NCBI GenBank assembly: GCA_042095835.1
Contig: JBELML010000005.1
Span: 33,670-97,669, forward strand
Length of the DNA stretch: 64,000 nt
Source of the DNA: DATFKA01 sp042095835
GTDB taxonomy: Bacteria > Bacteroidota > Bacteroidia > Chitinophagales > Saprospiraceae
Direction: 5' to 3'
Shown: positions 1 to 8,408 of the stretch, in pieces
How the letters are laid out: every line of letters begins with the position of its first letter
How positions within the stretch are numbered: position 1 is the stretch's first letter
Notes under the pieces: model-generated
Told to the model about the DNA's origin: nothing
The model's database searches: none
Seen by the model: the letters and a program-made list of their open reading frames with translations, nothing else
Translations under genes and position numbers: made by a program

Positions 1-852
1 TTGCTTGATATTGGGACCATAGTTGCCGTGCATGCCAAGCATTCCGGTAAACAATGGATGATCAGAGGACATGGAAGAAAGACCATGTATGGTAGCTCCA
101 ACAGGTATCCCCGTTTTCTCAACAAAATCTAGGAATACCTCTTGAGCATGGGAGATTTGGATACCGTGGCCAGCTAAGATATACGGTTTCTTGGCTTCGT
201 TGATCAGTTTGGCAGCTTGACGTAAATGGTCTTCTTTGGGCTTCGGAAGTGGATGATAAGACCTAATGAAAGAGATTTTCTCATACTGGAAATCGAAAGA
301 TTCGATTTGTGCATTTTTAGTAATATCGATCACTACAGGCCCTGGTCTCCCGCTATTGGCGATATAAAAGGCTTTTGCAAAAACCTCGGGAATTTCCTCG
401 GCTTTCGTAATCTGGTAATTCCATTTAGAGACGGGCATAGTACAGCCCACAACATCAGTCTCTTGAAAGGCGTCTGATCCAAGCAGATGCGCAAAAACTT
501 GACCTGTGATACACACCAAGGGCGTTGAATCAAGCATAGCATCGCCCATGCCAGTGACCAAATTCATGGCACCAGGTCCAGAAGTGGCCATACATACTCC
601 GGTACGTCGCGTGACTCGCGCATAGCCTTCAGCAGCGTGAATGGCACCCTGTTCATGTCGTGGAAGGACATGCTGAAGTTGGTCTTGGTAATGATATAAG
701 GCATCGTAAACCGGCATGATTGCTCCACCAGGATAGCCAAAGATGGTATCTACATCCTCTGCAATGAGGCAACGCAACACTGCTTCGGCCCCACTAATCG
801 TTTCTACTTTTTTGGGCCTTTCAGGTGCGGCCACTGTTTGCTTTGTCTCCAT
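1..852 (-). CDS. ilvB: Acetolactate synthase large subunit, 3'-truncated by the window edge
   Basis: The first 284 codons can be read; the gene runs off the left end of the window. It makes acetolactate or acetohydroxybutyrate from pyruvate (first common step of valine, leucine and isoleucine synthesis) with thiamine diphosphate, FAD and a small regulatory subunit. The visible part is the thiamine-diphosphate pyrimidine-binding domain: FGYPGGAIMPVYDAL near residue 38, then PRHEQGAIHAAEGYAR with the catalytic glutamate at about residue 67, and TSGPGAMNLVTG. The start is the ATG at 852..850. It follows ilvD by 61 nt on the same strand, so the two are probably one ilvDB operon. The C-terminal cofactor domain and any ilvN lie outside the window. 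Confidence 0.96.
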   Translation of the reverse strand, partial: METKQTVAAPERPKKVETISGAEAVLRCLIAEDVDTIFGYPGGAIMPVYDALYHYQDQLQHVLPRHEQGAIHAAEGYARVTRRTGVCMATSGPGAMNLVTGMGDAMLDSTPLVCITGQVFAHLLGSDAFQETDVVGCTMPVSKWNYQITKAEEIPEVFAKAFYIANSGRPGPVVIDITKNAQIESFDFQYEKISFIRSYHPLPKPKEDHLRQAAKLINEAKKPYILAGHGIQISHAQEVFLDFVEKTGIPVGATIHGLSSMSSDHPLFTGMLGMHGNYGPNIKQ

Positions 853-913
853 TCTGCTGAGAATTAATAATCCGGAGCTTTGCCTCCAAATTTTTTATAA
901 TAATTAGTTTTTT

Positions 914-2593
914 CTAAACTTCATCTGTTACACAACCCAAACTAGCGGAGGCTACATTCTTGGCATATTTTCTTAAAAGTCCTGTACTGGCTTTTAATGG
1001 AGGTGCAACCCATTGGCCTTTCCGTTTGGCAATTTCTGCCTCAGAAAGATCTACTTCGAGTACATTTTTTTCTGCATCGATGGTGATGATGTCTCCATCT
1101 TGCAAAAGGCCAATCAAGCCTCCTACTTGAGCTTCTGGAGTGATATGTCCTACCACAAAACCATGTGTTCCTCCACTAAACCTACCGTCGGTAATGAGGG
1201 CGACTTTTTTTCCTAAGCCTTCTCCCATAATAGCTGAGGTAGGTTTGAGCATTTCCGGCATGCCAGGGCCGCCTTTCGGGCCACAATAGCGAATGACGAT
1301 GACGTCTCCTTCCTGGATTTGCTTGCCAATGATAGCGGCGTTAGCTTCCGGCTCAGAATCAAAAACTTTAGCTTTTCCTTGGAAGTGCAGTCCTTCTTTT
1401 CCAGTGATTTTAGCTACCGATCCTTCGGTTGCCAAATTACCATAAAGAATTTGTAAGTGGCCTGATTCCTTAATAGGCTCAGCTAGAGGTTTAATAATCT
1501 CTTGTCCTTCTTTAAGGTCCGGTACCTCGGCAAGGTTTTCTGCCAGGGTTTTACCGGTTACTGTTAGGCAAGTACCATCGAGCATCCCTTCTGCTAGTAA
1601 ATATTTCATAACAGCAGGTACACCACCAATATTAAATAAATCCTCCATTACGTATTTACCGCTAGGTTTCAAATCCGCTATAAAAGGCGTTTTATCACTT
1701 AGGCGTTGAAAATCATCTATACCAATGTCTACTCCTACGGAGCGAGCCATTGCGATGATGTGTAAAACCGCATTGGTAGAACCTCCCAAAGCAATAATCG
1801 TAGTCATTGCATTTTCGAAGGCCGCCTTGGTCATGATATCTCTGGGCTTGATATCTTTTTCTAGTAGTGCTCGCATGGCCTTACCAATGCGTAGACACTC
1901 CTCTTCCTTATCTTTTGAATTGGCAGGTATAGAAGAATTATTAGGGAGACTCATACCCATCGCCTCAATCGCACTAGCCATTGTATTAGCGGTGTACATC
2001 CCTCCACAGGCACCTGGACCAGGGCAAGCATTTTTGATAACTGCCTTGAACTCTTGCTCATCAATGGTTCCGGCATTTTTCTCTCCTAGGGCCTCGAAAG
2101 CCGAGACAATATCTAAAACCTTGTCGGCATGACATCCTGGACTGATGGTACCACCATAAACAAGGATAGCGGGTCGGTTCAGACGACCTAGAGCGATCAT
2201 AGCACCAGGCATATTTTTATCACAGCCTACTACTGCCACTACTGCATCGTACCATTGAGCAGATGCTACGGTCTCAATGGAATCTGCAATAATATCTCTT
2301 GAGGGAAGCGAAAAACGCATACCACTTGTACCCATTGACATACCATCACTTACCCCAATTGTATGAAAAATAAGGCCGATTAAATCTTCCTTGTTAATAC
2401 CTTCTTTAACTTGAGCAGCCAAGCCATTAAGGTGCATATTACAGGTGTTGCCTTCCCAGCCGGTACTGACAATTCCCACTTGGGCTTTGTGCATGTCTTC
2501 GTCTGTCAAACCAATGCCATATAGCATGGCCTGGGCAGCTGGTTGGGTTACATCTTGAGTGAGAGTACGGCTATATTTATTCAATTCGCTCAC
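914..2593 (-). CDS. ilvD: Dihydroxy-acid dehydratase
   Basis: It dehydrates 2,3-dihydroxy-isovalerate and its methyl homologue to the 2-keto acids, the third step of branched-chain amino acid synthesis, in the cytoplasm. At 559 residues it has the normal family length. Three cysteines at the positions that hold the iron-sulfur cluster in known enzymes are visible: C51 (GNTCNMH), C124 (GCDKNMPGAM) and C196 (PGACGGMY), the pattern of the [2Fe-2S] subtype. The C-terminal signature ITDGRFSGGTHGFVVGH is intact. The start codon is GTG (2593..2591); no ATG lies in frame close by upstream. It leads an operon with ilvB. Confidence 0.97.
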   Translation of the reverse strand: MSELNKYSRTLTQDVTQPAAQAMLYGIGLTDEDMHKAQVGIVSTGWEGNTCNMHLNGLAAQVKEGINKEDLIGLIFHTIGVSDGMSMGTSGMRFSLPSRDIIADSIETVASAQWYDAVVAVVGCDKNMPGAMIALGRLNRPAILVYGGTISPGCHADKVLDIVSAFEALGEKNAGTIDEQEFKAVIKNACPGPGACGGMYTANTMASAIEAMGMSLPNNSSIPANSKDKEEECLRIGKAMRALLEKDIKPRDIMTKAAFENAMTTIIALGGSTNAVLHIIAMARSVGVDIGIDDFQRLSDKTPFIADLKPSGKYVMEDLFNIGGVPAVMKYLLAEGMLDGTCLTVTGKTLAENLAEVPDLKEGQEIIKPLAEPIKESGHLQILYGNLATEGSVAKITGKEGLHFQGKAKVFDSEPEANAAIIGKQIQEGDVIVIRYCGPKGGPGMPEMLKPTSAIMGEGLGKKVALITDGRFSGGTHGFVVGHITPEAQVGGLIGLLQDGDIITIDAEKNVLEVDLSEAEIAKRKGQWVAPPLKASTGLLRKYAKNVASASLGCVTDEV

Positions 2594-2965
2594 GCGTATT
2601 TGCTTTTGTTATTTATGTTGTTTTACGACAAGTTTAAAGGTAATCGGGCAACCCGTTTAAAGCGAATCAATTTAAGTACAGTGTTACGACTCGCTGAAGG
2701 ATCGAAAAAATCTGTAATATTCTGAAAGTGAGTTATTTAGGGCTGTACTAATTACGAGTGGTAGCGGGATTGGAGATGGATTAACCAAAGGTTTAAGTAG
2801 CGCCTTAATGGTAGGCTAATCTACTGTCGATAAGTATTTTTGTTAGCACCTCTAGTTTTTCCTTAAAAGAATCTTGCGGAATTGAAAAGGCTTATGTAAT
2901 ATTGGTTAAGTAGGTGCTTATAGTTAATTGTGAACATCTACTTATAGTAATAAAGGAGCATATAA
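2594..2965. other. Intergenic region between ilvD and the GNAT gene
   Basis: This 372-bp divergent spacer holds no convincing gene. It must contain the ilvD promoter, but I find only a 7/8 match to TAnnTTTG and no correctly spaced TTG, so no promoter is called. At its right end a good Shine-Dalgarno sequence, AAAGGAG, precedes the GNAT start; this is unusual here because most genes in the window have no such site. No attenuator-like leader peptide rich in Leu, Ile or Val is evident. Confidence 0.5.
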
Positions 2966-3436
2966 ATGGAGCAGCAGATAACAATTGTAGATTATAAACC
3001 TGAATATCAGCAGGCCTTTCGTGCCATTAATGTACAATGGATTAGCCATTATTTTGATATGGAAGAAGGTGATTATAAAGCACTTGACCATCCTCAGGAG
3101 TATATCCTTGACCCAGGTGGGCATATTTTGGTGGCGGTAGAAGCGGGTAAGCCAATAGGTGTCTGTGCCCTTCTGAAAATGGAGGACCCCGAATATGATT
3201 TTGAACTGGTGAAAATGGGAGTAGCCCCAGAGGCGCGCGGTAAAGGTGTAGGCTGGATGTTGGGGCAGGCAGCTATCGAGAAAGCCAGGGAGCTGAGCGA
3301 TAAAAAATTATACATTGAAAGTAATCGGGTGCTCGCTCCAGCAATTCGCCTCTATCAAAAATTAGGCTTTAAAGAGATTTTTGGGAGACCCTCGCCCTAT
3401 GCACGTTGTGATATTCAGATGGAGTTGGAACTATAG
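2966..3436 (+). CDS. GNAT-family N-acetyltransferase
   Basis: A 156-residue single-domain acyl-CoA-dependent acetyltransferase of the GNAT fold. The acetyl-CoA binding motif A is clear: VAPEARGKGVGWMLGQAA at residues 86-103, with R91-G92-K93-G94-V95-G96 forming the pyrophosphate loop. The C-terminal YQKLGF motif near residue 130 is also typical. The start ATG at 2966 has AAAGGAG about 9 nt upstream, one of the few strong Shine-Dalgarno sites in this window. It is monocistronic and convergent with the secreted protein gene at 3440-4396 (3-nt gap). The substrate cannot be read from sequence; it could be a small-molecule or a protein acetylase. Confidence 0.9.
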   Translation: MEQQITIVDYKPEYQQAFRAINVQWISHYFDMEEGDYKALDHPQEYILDPGGHILVAVEAGKPIGVCALLKMEDPEYDFELVKMGVAPEARGKGVGWMLGQAAIEKARELSDKKLYIESNRVLAPAIRLYQKLGFKEIFGRPSPYARCDIQMELEL

Positions 3437-3439
3437 AGG

Positions 3440-4396
3440 CTATTTGAGTTGTATAAATACGCCACCATTGGCTACCTTTTCTCCGTGTTCTTCTGTAAAT
3501 CGGTCGTCATATACAATCATTACCCAATCAATAACTTGGCCTTTCGATTGAATAGTTGCAGCTAGGATATCTGCTTTTATAGCCTGGTCATTGAGGTAAA
3601 ACGGTTTGCTTTCCTGGCCTTTGGCATAAGTTTGGACGAGCTGCTTGATACTTGGAATGTCTTCTCCATAATACAGGATGGGTGCTTTCTTTTCGGGTGC
3701 TTGTTCTGGGCTTTTTCGAGTGATAAAGTTGAGGGCACCTAACTTTGCTTGTACTCCATATTTTTTCTCGGATTGAGGTGGGAAGTATTCCTCTATTTCT
3801 ACTAGTCTTTTATCAACCTTTTTTAAAACCTCCTCTAAGATATCTTGCCCTTTTCCCATTGTTTCGCCATTGAGCAGCAGCAGAAAGGTAGACCAATCAT
3901 TGTTTTTGCTTATTAATATTTGAGCATAACTTGGAAGTCCTTGAGCCGCATTATAGATTTCAATCTGTGGTTTCTGGGGACTGAGTATTTCGAGAATGGC
4001 GATGAAATCTTTTGTTTCCTTTAATAGTTCATAGATGGCTATGTCTGCGGTGAATAACTCAGGTAGCTTAAGATAATTTGCATGGATAATACCAGATTCA
4101 GCGAGTGGGCCGTATTTGTCTACTTCCTTATTGCCTAGCACCAATTTTAGGTATGGAATATAGAGCGGATGGAATTCGCCTTTTTCAGCGCTAATGATCT
4201 CCACAAAGTCATCAATATTGTTACCTAATACGAGGTCATTATAAATGAACAAAGGTGGAGCATTCTCTAAATCGTAAGCTTGAGCGATGCCTTTTCGGAA
4301 AGCTTCGGATGGGATGGAATCTTGTGAAAAGCTATATGATGGTAAAAGAAGACCAAGGAAAAAAAGAAGACGAGAAATTTTTTGTACTAGGGACAT
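3440..4396 (-). CDS. Secreted protein of unknown function downstream of the M56 gene
   Basis: A 318-residue protein that I do not recognise. A signal peptide is clear at residues 1-25 (basic start, hydrophobic LLFFLGLLLP, cleavage after SYSFS). The mature part is mixed alpha/beta with no membrane segment, no T9SS sorting domain and no evident catalytic motif. The C-terminal part (APILYYGEDIPSIKQLVQTYAKG onward) resembles a small alpha/beta domain. It lies 114 nt behind the M56 gene on the same strand, but a long hairpin lies between them, so it is probably either read at lower level from the blaI promoter or transcribed on its own. A role in the M56/BlaI response is possible only by position. 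Confidence 0.75.
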   Translation of the reverse strand: MSLVQKISRLLFFLGLLLPSYSFSQDSIPSEAFRKGIAQAYDLENAPPLFIYNDLVLGNNIDDFVEIISAEKGEFHPLYIPYLKLVLGNKEVDKYGPLAESGIIHANYLKLPELFTADIAIYELLKETKDFIAILEILSPQKPQIEIYNAAQGLPSYAQILISKNNDWSTFLLLLNGETMGKGQDILEEVLKKVDKRLVEIEEYFPPQSEKKYGVQAKLGALNFITRKSPEQAPEKKAPILYYGEDIPSIKQLVQTYAKGQESKPFYLNDQAIKADILAATIQSKGQVIDWVMIVYDDRFTEEHGEKVANGGVFIQLK

Positions 4397-4437
4397 AAAA
4401 AGGATCTTTCCAAAGTAACGGTAACTTCTGTAAAATA

Positions 4438-4510
4438 TTTTTGAACCACAATAGGAACAATAGAAACCATAGTGCTTATGATCACTATGTGCCTACTGTG
4501 GTTCAAAAAA
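4438..4510 (-). terminator. Long hairpin directly after the M56 stop codon
   Basis: The outer arms, 4438-4455 and 4493-4510, pair as TTTTTTGAACCACA with TGTGGTTCAAAAA plus a further few base pairs. An inner stem CATAGTG/CACTATG (around 4468-4488) closes an 8-nt loop. Read on the minus strand, the structure starts at the base after the TAA of the M56 gene and ends in a T-rich stretch, so it can act as an intrinsic terminator; the A-rich left flank also makes it usable in both directions. It is much longer than a normal terminator and has the repeated CATAG/TATG motif seen at two other places in the window. Confidence 0.7.
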
Positions 4511-7500
4511 TTACTGCTTCACGATGTTCTTTGACATTTTGATGCCGCTTCCGTTGTCTAGGACAAGTGTATAGTTGCCGGCCGCAACGTTTGTTCCTTG
4601 CCATACAAACTCTTGGTAGCCAGCTTGCATATCTTCGTCGGCGAGTACCTTCACTAGCTTTCCAGCATTATCAAAAACGCTGACGCGCATTCTTCCTGCT
4701 TCTGGTAAATTGAAACTCACCGCTATATTTTGACTAAATGGATTAGGGAAAATTTTGAGCCCTTCTACCAACGATTGAATAGGCGTAGCGGTAGCATTAG
4801 GGCTTGGTAAAGCATCAAGATCTGTAGCTTTTTTGTCCACCTTTACCGGCTTTTGATATCCTGTGACCGTAGGCATTTTAGAGATGGTGGTTGTTTTTTC
4901 TGCCTTTCCTTTTTTCCTATTCTTTCTGTTCTGTTTCTTTGGCTTGTAACCTTTTAGGTATATCTCAATCACTCCATCTTTACCATCCTGCCCATATTTT
5001 TTGATGGCACTTACGTCTTTAAGAACAGTGATAGATTCAATATCCTCCGGTTGTAGCTTGTTGATTAAATCCTCACTTATACCCAGTACTTTTTCATTGA
5101 CTACAAATAAAGGCTGCGCGGGATTCGATTTAGAAATATTGGATATGATAATTGGGGCCTTAGCCTCATCTTTTGGGATTTCTTTGAATTGATCCTTGGC
5201 AGGGGCTTCTTCATAAACAGACTCGACTTTAAATTGATTGGCTCCATTTTTATAGCCTATTATTACCAACTCTTGGTCATTGTAGGCTTTGTATTTATCA
5301 GGGGCATACCCTTTTCCATACATTTTCACCTCCTTGATCAGGTTTTTATCAATTTGGGTGTTGACATCTTTCCACAAGCCCAATTTTTTGCCGTTCAGAA
5401 AGACTAATTTGTTTTGGAATTCCTCGTTTGTTGCATCGAGCTTTGTATCTGATTTTTGCTTGGTATTGATGACTACTACACCTTGAGCACCTTCCTCGCC
5501 CCATTTAGCAATTGCACTTTCTCCTTTGAAAACATTTACAGTGGCAATATTTTCAGGATCGATATCCTTGTTGATATCCAATTCTCGGCCCATTTTAACA
5601 CCATCGACGACGTATAGGGGCTTTTCTTCAGCGTTTGGATTACTGATACTCAGTTTTAAATCGGTTTTGATGTCCGAATCATTTTTAGCCTCCTCTGTTT
5701 TTTCAAAACCCTCTACTACTACTTGGGTTTTTGGAACTTCGCTGCTAAGTAGCAATACACCATCTTTCGCTTCTTTGCCATATTGATTGAAAAGTTGTGG
5801 GTCTGGTCCTTTAAAGATCGCCATTGCTACCTTTTCCATGTTGATATTATCTTCTAGTTGGCTTTGTCTGCCCAATACTTTATTATCTAATACAACTAAG
5901 GGGTCAACCACTTTTTCTTCGCCATCTACACCCACTTTAAAGACAGATTTATTGATATCTCCCTCTTCTCCAAAGTTGATAGAGGTGGACTTTTTCCTTT
6001 TTTTGGTAATGATTTCCACTACACCTCCTTCGTCAACGTCAAAGGCCTCTTTTGCTGATTTACCTTTATAGACATTGATCGTTGCGATATCTTCTGGCTT
6101 AAGGATGCTAGATAGATCAATACCCGGCTTCATGGTTTCGCCATCAATAATGATCTGTGGACGCAGCTCTGGTTCCAGTTTCTCAATAAAATCAAATGGA
6201 TTAGCAGGAGCGGCTTTTTTACCTTCTATGGCTTCTTGTTGAGGCTCTTTTTTTACCGTTTTTTGGGTAAAATAGGTCACTGCTCCCCATCTAGCTTCCT
6301 TCCCAAAGTCAAGCATGGCCCATTCTGCTGGGTATTCTTTGACGGTGATAACTTTAGACTGGTCTATTTTAGCTTTGGCTTGCTCTCCATATCCAATAAG
6401 CTTTCTGTCTAAAAATATAGCAGGCTCGCGATTAGGGTTTTCTTTTAAAAGCTCTTTTTGCCAAGTAGGAATGGTATCCTTTTTAATGACAATTTCTGTA
6501 TCTGGGCTGGCTGGTGGTAAATCCGTTTCTGCCGATAGTTGCACGGTATTACTTAGAAACAAGATTCCGATAAGCAAAGCCATTGCGCCAGATAGAAAGG
6601 CTTTGCGCCAATCTAGACCTTGATCTGCTTGACCAAAAAGACGTTTTACACGTTGAGTGAAAGATTGATTATTTCCATTATAAGACATGGCTAATTTCGA
6701 TTTAGAATTGATGGAATAGGCAGAGACTTGGGTGAGTGTCCGCGCATAAAGCATCTTGCCTCGTTGACCCGCCTTCAAGACGAGGTCGTCACAGCAATGC
6801 TCCCGTGCTTCTCTTACCTGGGTGGATAACCACCATACTGCCGGATGATAGAAAAACAATAGTTCTAAAATCGATTGCATCCAATTAATGAGGTAGTCGT
6901 GTCTTCTAATATGAGCGAGCTCATGCAACAAGATGACTTCTACCTGCTCGATACTTAATTGTGTAACTAATCCCACCGGAAACAAGATGATTGGTTTTAT
7001 ATGTTTCAGAGTGATCGGTTCATTGATACGATCGGATAAGAACAGTTGGACGGGACGATAAATCCCCATTTTTGTACAAAGATCACCAAACTGTCTTTTC
7101 AAATCTGTACCGGGCTCCATTAGCCCCTTTTTTCCTAAATGATGCAAGTAATACCAACTACCGCCCAGGCGAATGCCCATGAGTAGAGTGCCCAATATCC
7201 ATAGCAAAACCAGGATAGGGAGATAGTTTTCTATTTGGTTCCAAAAGGTATGTATAGTAAAATCAGCATTAGCACTAAAACTCATTAAAATGGGATCAAT
7301 AAGTGTACTTCCTTCGCTTAGTCGGTAAGCCAATCCGGCCTCATCTAATCCGTAGCTGGCACTATATTGTCCTAAATAATAGCTGAATACACTCGCCGAC
7401 CCTAGCAGGATGCCAAGCATGGCCAACAAACTGATTCGATAGCGCAATTCTGCTTTCTGACTATCAATTCTCAGCCAAATGAGCCTTACGATTAGCGCAA

Positions 7501-7582
7501 CAAATAAAGCAAGCCATAAAGAATGAATTAAGGTCCATCCAAGGGCCATTACAATCGGGTGATTTAGTAAGGTACTGCTCAT
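4511..7582 (-). CDS. M56-family (BlaR1-like) membrane metallopeptidase with six plug-like repeats and a T9SS sorting domain
   Basis: A 1023-residue protein. Residues 1-345 are a BlaR1/MecR1-type M56 protease: membrane segments near 10-34, 48-68, 120-137 and 328-346, the zinc motif HELAH at 220-224 and the third ligand region REHCCDD at 260-266. BlaR1 proteins sense an outside signal and cleave the BlaI repressor. In place of a penicillin-binding sensor, six repeats of about 55 residues follow (about 387-442, 474-528, 561-618, 655-710, 726-780, 824-877), each of the form PLxVVDGxxxG...I.PEDIxxIxVxKGxSAxxxxGxxGxxGVVxIxTK, like TonB-receptor plug domains. A basic linker and a T9SS type A sorting domain (938-1023, IFPNPFSQ... 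AAGNYTLVL) end it. Its ATG overlaps the blaI stop by 1 nt. The sensed signal is unknown. Confidence 0.9.
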   Translation of the reverse strand: MSSTLLNHPIVMALGWTLIHSLWLALFVALIVRLIWLRIDSQKAELRYRISLLAMLGILLGSASVFSYYLGQYSASYGLDEAGLAYRLSEGSTLIDPILMSFSANADFTIHTFWNQIENYLPILVLLWILGTLLMGIRLGGSWYYLHHLGKKGLMEPGTDLKRQFGDLCTKMGIYRPVQLFLSDRINEPITLKHIKPIILFPVGLVTQLSIEQVEVILLHELAHIRRHDYLINWMQSILELLFFYHPAVWWLSTQVREAREHCCDDLVLKAGQRGKMLYARTLTQVSAYSINSKSKLAMSYNGNNQSFTQRVKRLFGQADQGLDWRKAFLSGAMALLIGILFLSNTVQLSAETDLPPASPDTEIVIKKDTIPTWQKELLKENPNREPAIFLDRKLIGYGEQAKAKIDQSKVITVKEYPAEWAMLDFGKEARWGAVTYFTQKTVKKEPQQEAIEGKKAAPANPFDFIEKLEPELRPQIIIDGETMKPGIDLSSILKPEDIATINVYKGKSAKEAFDVDEGGVVEIITKKRKKSTSINFGEEGDINKSVFKVGVDGEEKVVDPLVVLDNKVLGRQSQLEDNINMEKVAMAIFKGPDPQLFNQYGKEAKDGVLLLSSEVPKTQVVVEGFEKTEEAKNDSDIKTDLKLSISNPNAEEKPLYVVDGVKMGRELDINKDIDPENIATVNVFKGESAIAKWGEEGAQGVVVINTKQKSDTKLDATNEEFQNKLVFLNGKKLGLWKDVNTQIDKNLIKEVKMYGKGYAPDKYKAYNDQELVIIGYKNGANQFKVESVYEEAPAKDQFKEIPKDEAKAPIIISNISKSNPAQPLFVVNEKVLGISEDLINKLQPEDIESITVLKDVSAIKKYGQDGKDGVIEIYLKGYKPKKQNRKNRKKGKAEKTTTISKMPTVTGYQKPVKVDKKATDLDALPSPNATATPIQSLVEGLKIFPNPFSQNIAVSFNLPEAGRMRVSVFDNAGKLVKVLADEDMQAGYQEFVWQGTNVAAGNYTLVLDNGSGIKMSKNIVKQ

Positions 7583-7995
7583 TATTCTTCAGTTTGTTGG
7601 TCCAACCATTTTTGTAAGGCTTCAAGTTCTGCTGGCGTAGTTTTGCCTTGGCCTAGGGCGTGCATTACCATTTGCATGGCAGAGCCGCTGAAGGCTTTAT
7701 CGACTAGTTTATCCGTCAGGGTAGATTGAATATCTTCCTTTTCAGGAATGGCAGTGTAGTAATGCTGTTTTCCTTGTATTTCTCTGCTGAGCATGATGGC
7801 CTTTTTATCGGATTTGAACATGCGCTGCATTTGTTTCAGTATAGTGGTATAGCCTACTTCATCCCGATTCTCTGCGGCTCGTTTTTTAGAAATCTCCTCA
7901 TGTACGGTTTTGACCGTAGCGGGTTGATACGCCCAAAGTACTTGCAGAATCTCTAGTTCTGCGTCGCTTGGTTCGTATTTCTTAGAAGTAGACAT
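7582..7995 (-). CDS. BlaI/MecI-family transcriptional repressor
   Basis: A 137-residue winged-helix repressor of the penicillinase repressor family. The typical N-terminal reading is present: PSDAELEILQVLWAYQPATVKTVHEEI (helix-turn-helix, residues 9-36), followed by the wing GYTTILKQMQRMFKSDKKAIMLSRE and the C-terminal dimerisation segment. Known family members bind 30-bp dyads as dimers and are cleaved by an M56 partner, whose gene follows with a TAATG 1-nt overlap, so translation is coupled. Two palindromes in its own promoter at 8065 and 8095 fit autoregulation. No beta-lactamase gene is nearby, so the regulon is not obviously antibiotic related. Confidence 0.95.
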   Translation of the reverse strand: MSTSKKYEPSDAELEILQVLWAYQPATVKTVHEEISKKRAAENRDEVGYTTILKQMQRMFKSDKKAIMLSREIQGKQHYYTAIPEKEDIQSTLTDKLVDKAFSGSAMQMVMHALGQGKTTPAELEALQKWLDQQTEE

Positions 7996-8056
7996 AATTC
8001 GTATTTAAAAGAGTTAAACTTCGTTTAGACAGTTTGGTTTCTATCTTTGTACGCTG

Positions 8057-8087
8057 CAAATATATACGACAGGTGTCGTAATAGCAA
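8057..8087 (-). promoter_or_regulatory. Promoter of the blaI-M56 operon
   Basis: On the minus strand a perfect Bacteroidetes promoter is present: TTG at 8087..8085, exactly 20 bp of spacer, then TATATTTG at 8064..8057, matching TAnnTTTG. The expected start is about 7 bp further on, about 55 nt before the blaI ATG. Operator 1 fills 16 of the 20 spacer positions, so repressor binding would directly block the sigma factor. Confidence 0.85.
8065..8080. promoter_or_regulatory. BlaI operator 1
   Basis: TACGACAGGTGTCGTA is a perfect 7-bp inverted repeat around a 2-bp centre. It has the TAC.ACA..TGT.GTA layout of BlaI/MecI operators. It sits between the -33 and -7 elements of the blaI promoter. Confidence 0.88.
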
Positions 8088-8094
8088 GTTTTTC

Positions 8095-8110
8095 TACGAC
8101 AATCGTCGTA
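8095..8110. promoter_or_regulatory. BlaI operator 2
   Basis: TACGACAATCGTCGTA is a 6-bp inverted repeat around a 4-bp centre, 30 bp (three helical turns) centre to centre from operator 1 and just upstream of the -33 element. The same face spacing suggests cooperative binding of two repressor dimers. Confidence 0.85.
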
Positions 8111-8241
8111 ATAAATGAAAATTTAACATTTCGTCGAAGAAAATTAGGCACTTATCTATTGGGGCAATGGTTTGTTTGGGCGAGGGTGCGGTAGGAACAA
8201 TAAAAGGATGTGACTTTTTGTTAAGAAAGTGTCAAAAGAAT

Positions 8242-8267
8242 ATCACCAGATTCTTTTGGTGATTTTT
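8242..8267 (+). terminator. Small hairpin with T tract
   Basis: ATCACCA (8242-8248) and TGGTGAT (8257-8263) form a 7-bp stem with an 8-nt loop, followed by TTTTT. It looks like a weak intrinsic terminator on the plus strand, but no plus-strand gene lies immediately upstream, so its target is unclear. The remaining part of 8111-8300 shows nothing else. Confidence 0.35.
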
Positions 8268-8300
8268 AATCCCATTGTTCATTTTTAATTCCATGCACGT

Positions 8301-8384
8301 ATGAAAAATTTTGCTAAAATCGTCACGGGTGTCATCATTTTAGGTTCTTGGATGGCCTTGTTTGCCCTCCCGTTTATCTTGTAA
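8301..8384 (+). CDS. Possible 27-residue hydrophobic micro-protein
   Basis: An ATG at 8301 opens a 27-codon frame that ends at TAA 8382-8384. It reads MKNFAKIVTGVIILGSWMAL and continues FALPFIL: a lysine-containing N-terminus and one membrane-length hydrophobic helix (residues 7-27). This looks like the single-helix small membrane proteins common in Bacteroidota, and it is set between two hairpins (8242-8267 and 8409-8438), as an independent short transcript would be. No strong ribosome binding site is visible. It could be chance. Confidence 0.4.
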   Translation: MKNFAKIVTGVIILGSWMALFALPFIL

Positions 8385-8408
8385 AGTGACGTGACCATCG
8401 AAAAAGAT

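Noticed and set aside
1725..2132. 135-residue plus-strand frame inside ilvD
   Set aside because: It is the antisense shadow of a strongly conserved gene and has no recognisable domain.
7582..7995. Beta-lactam resistance operon
   Set aside because: BlaI and an M56 protein are present, but there is no beta-lactamase or penicillin-binding sensor domain in the window, and the M56 sensor part is of another type.
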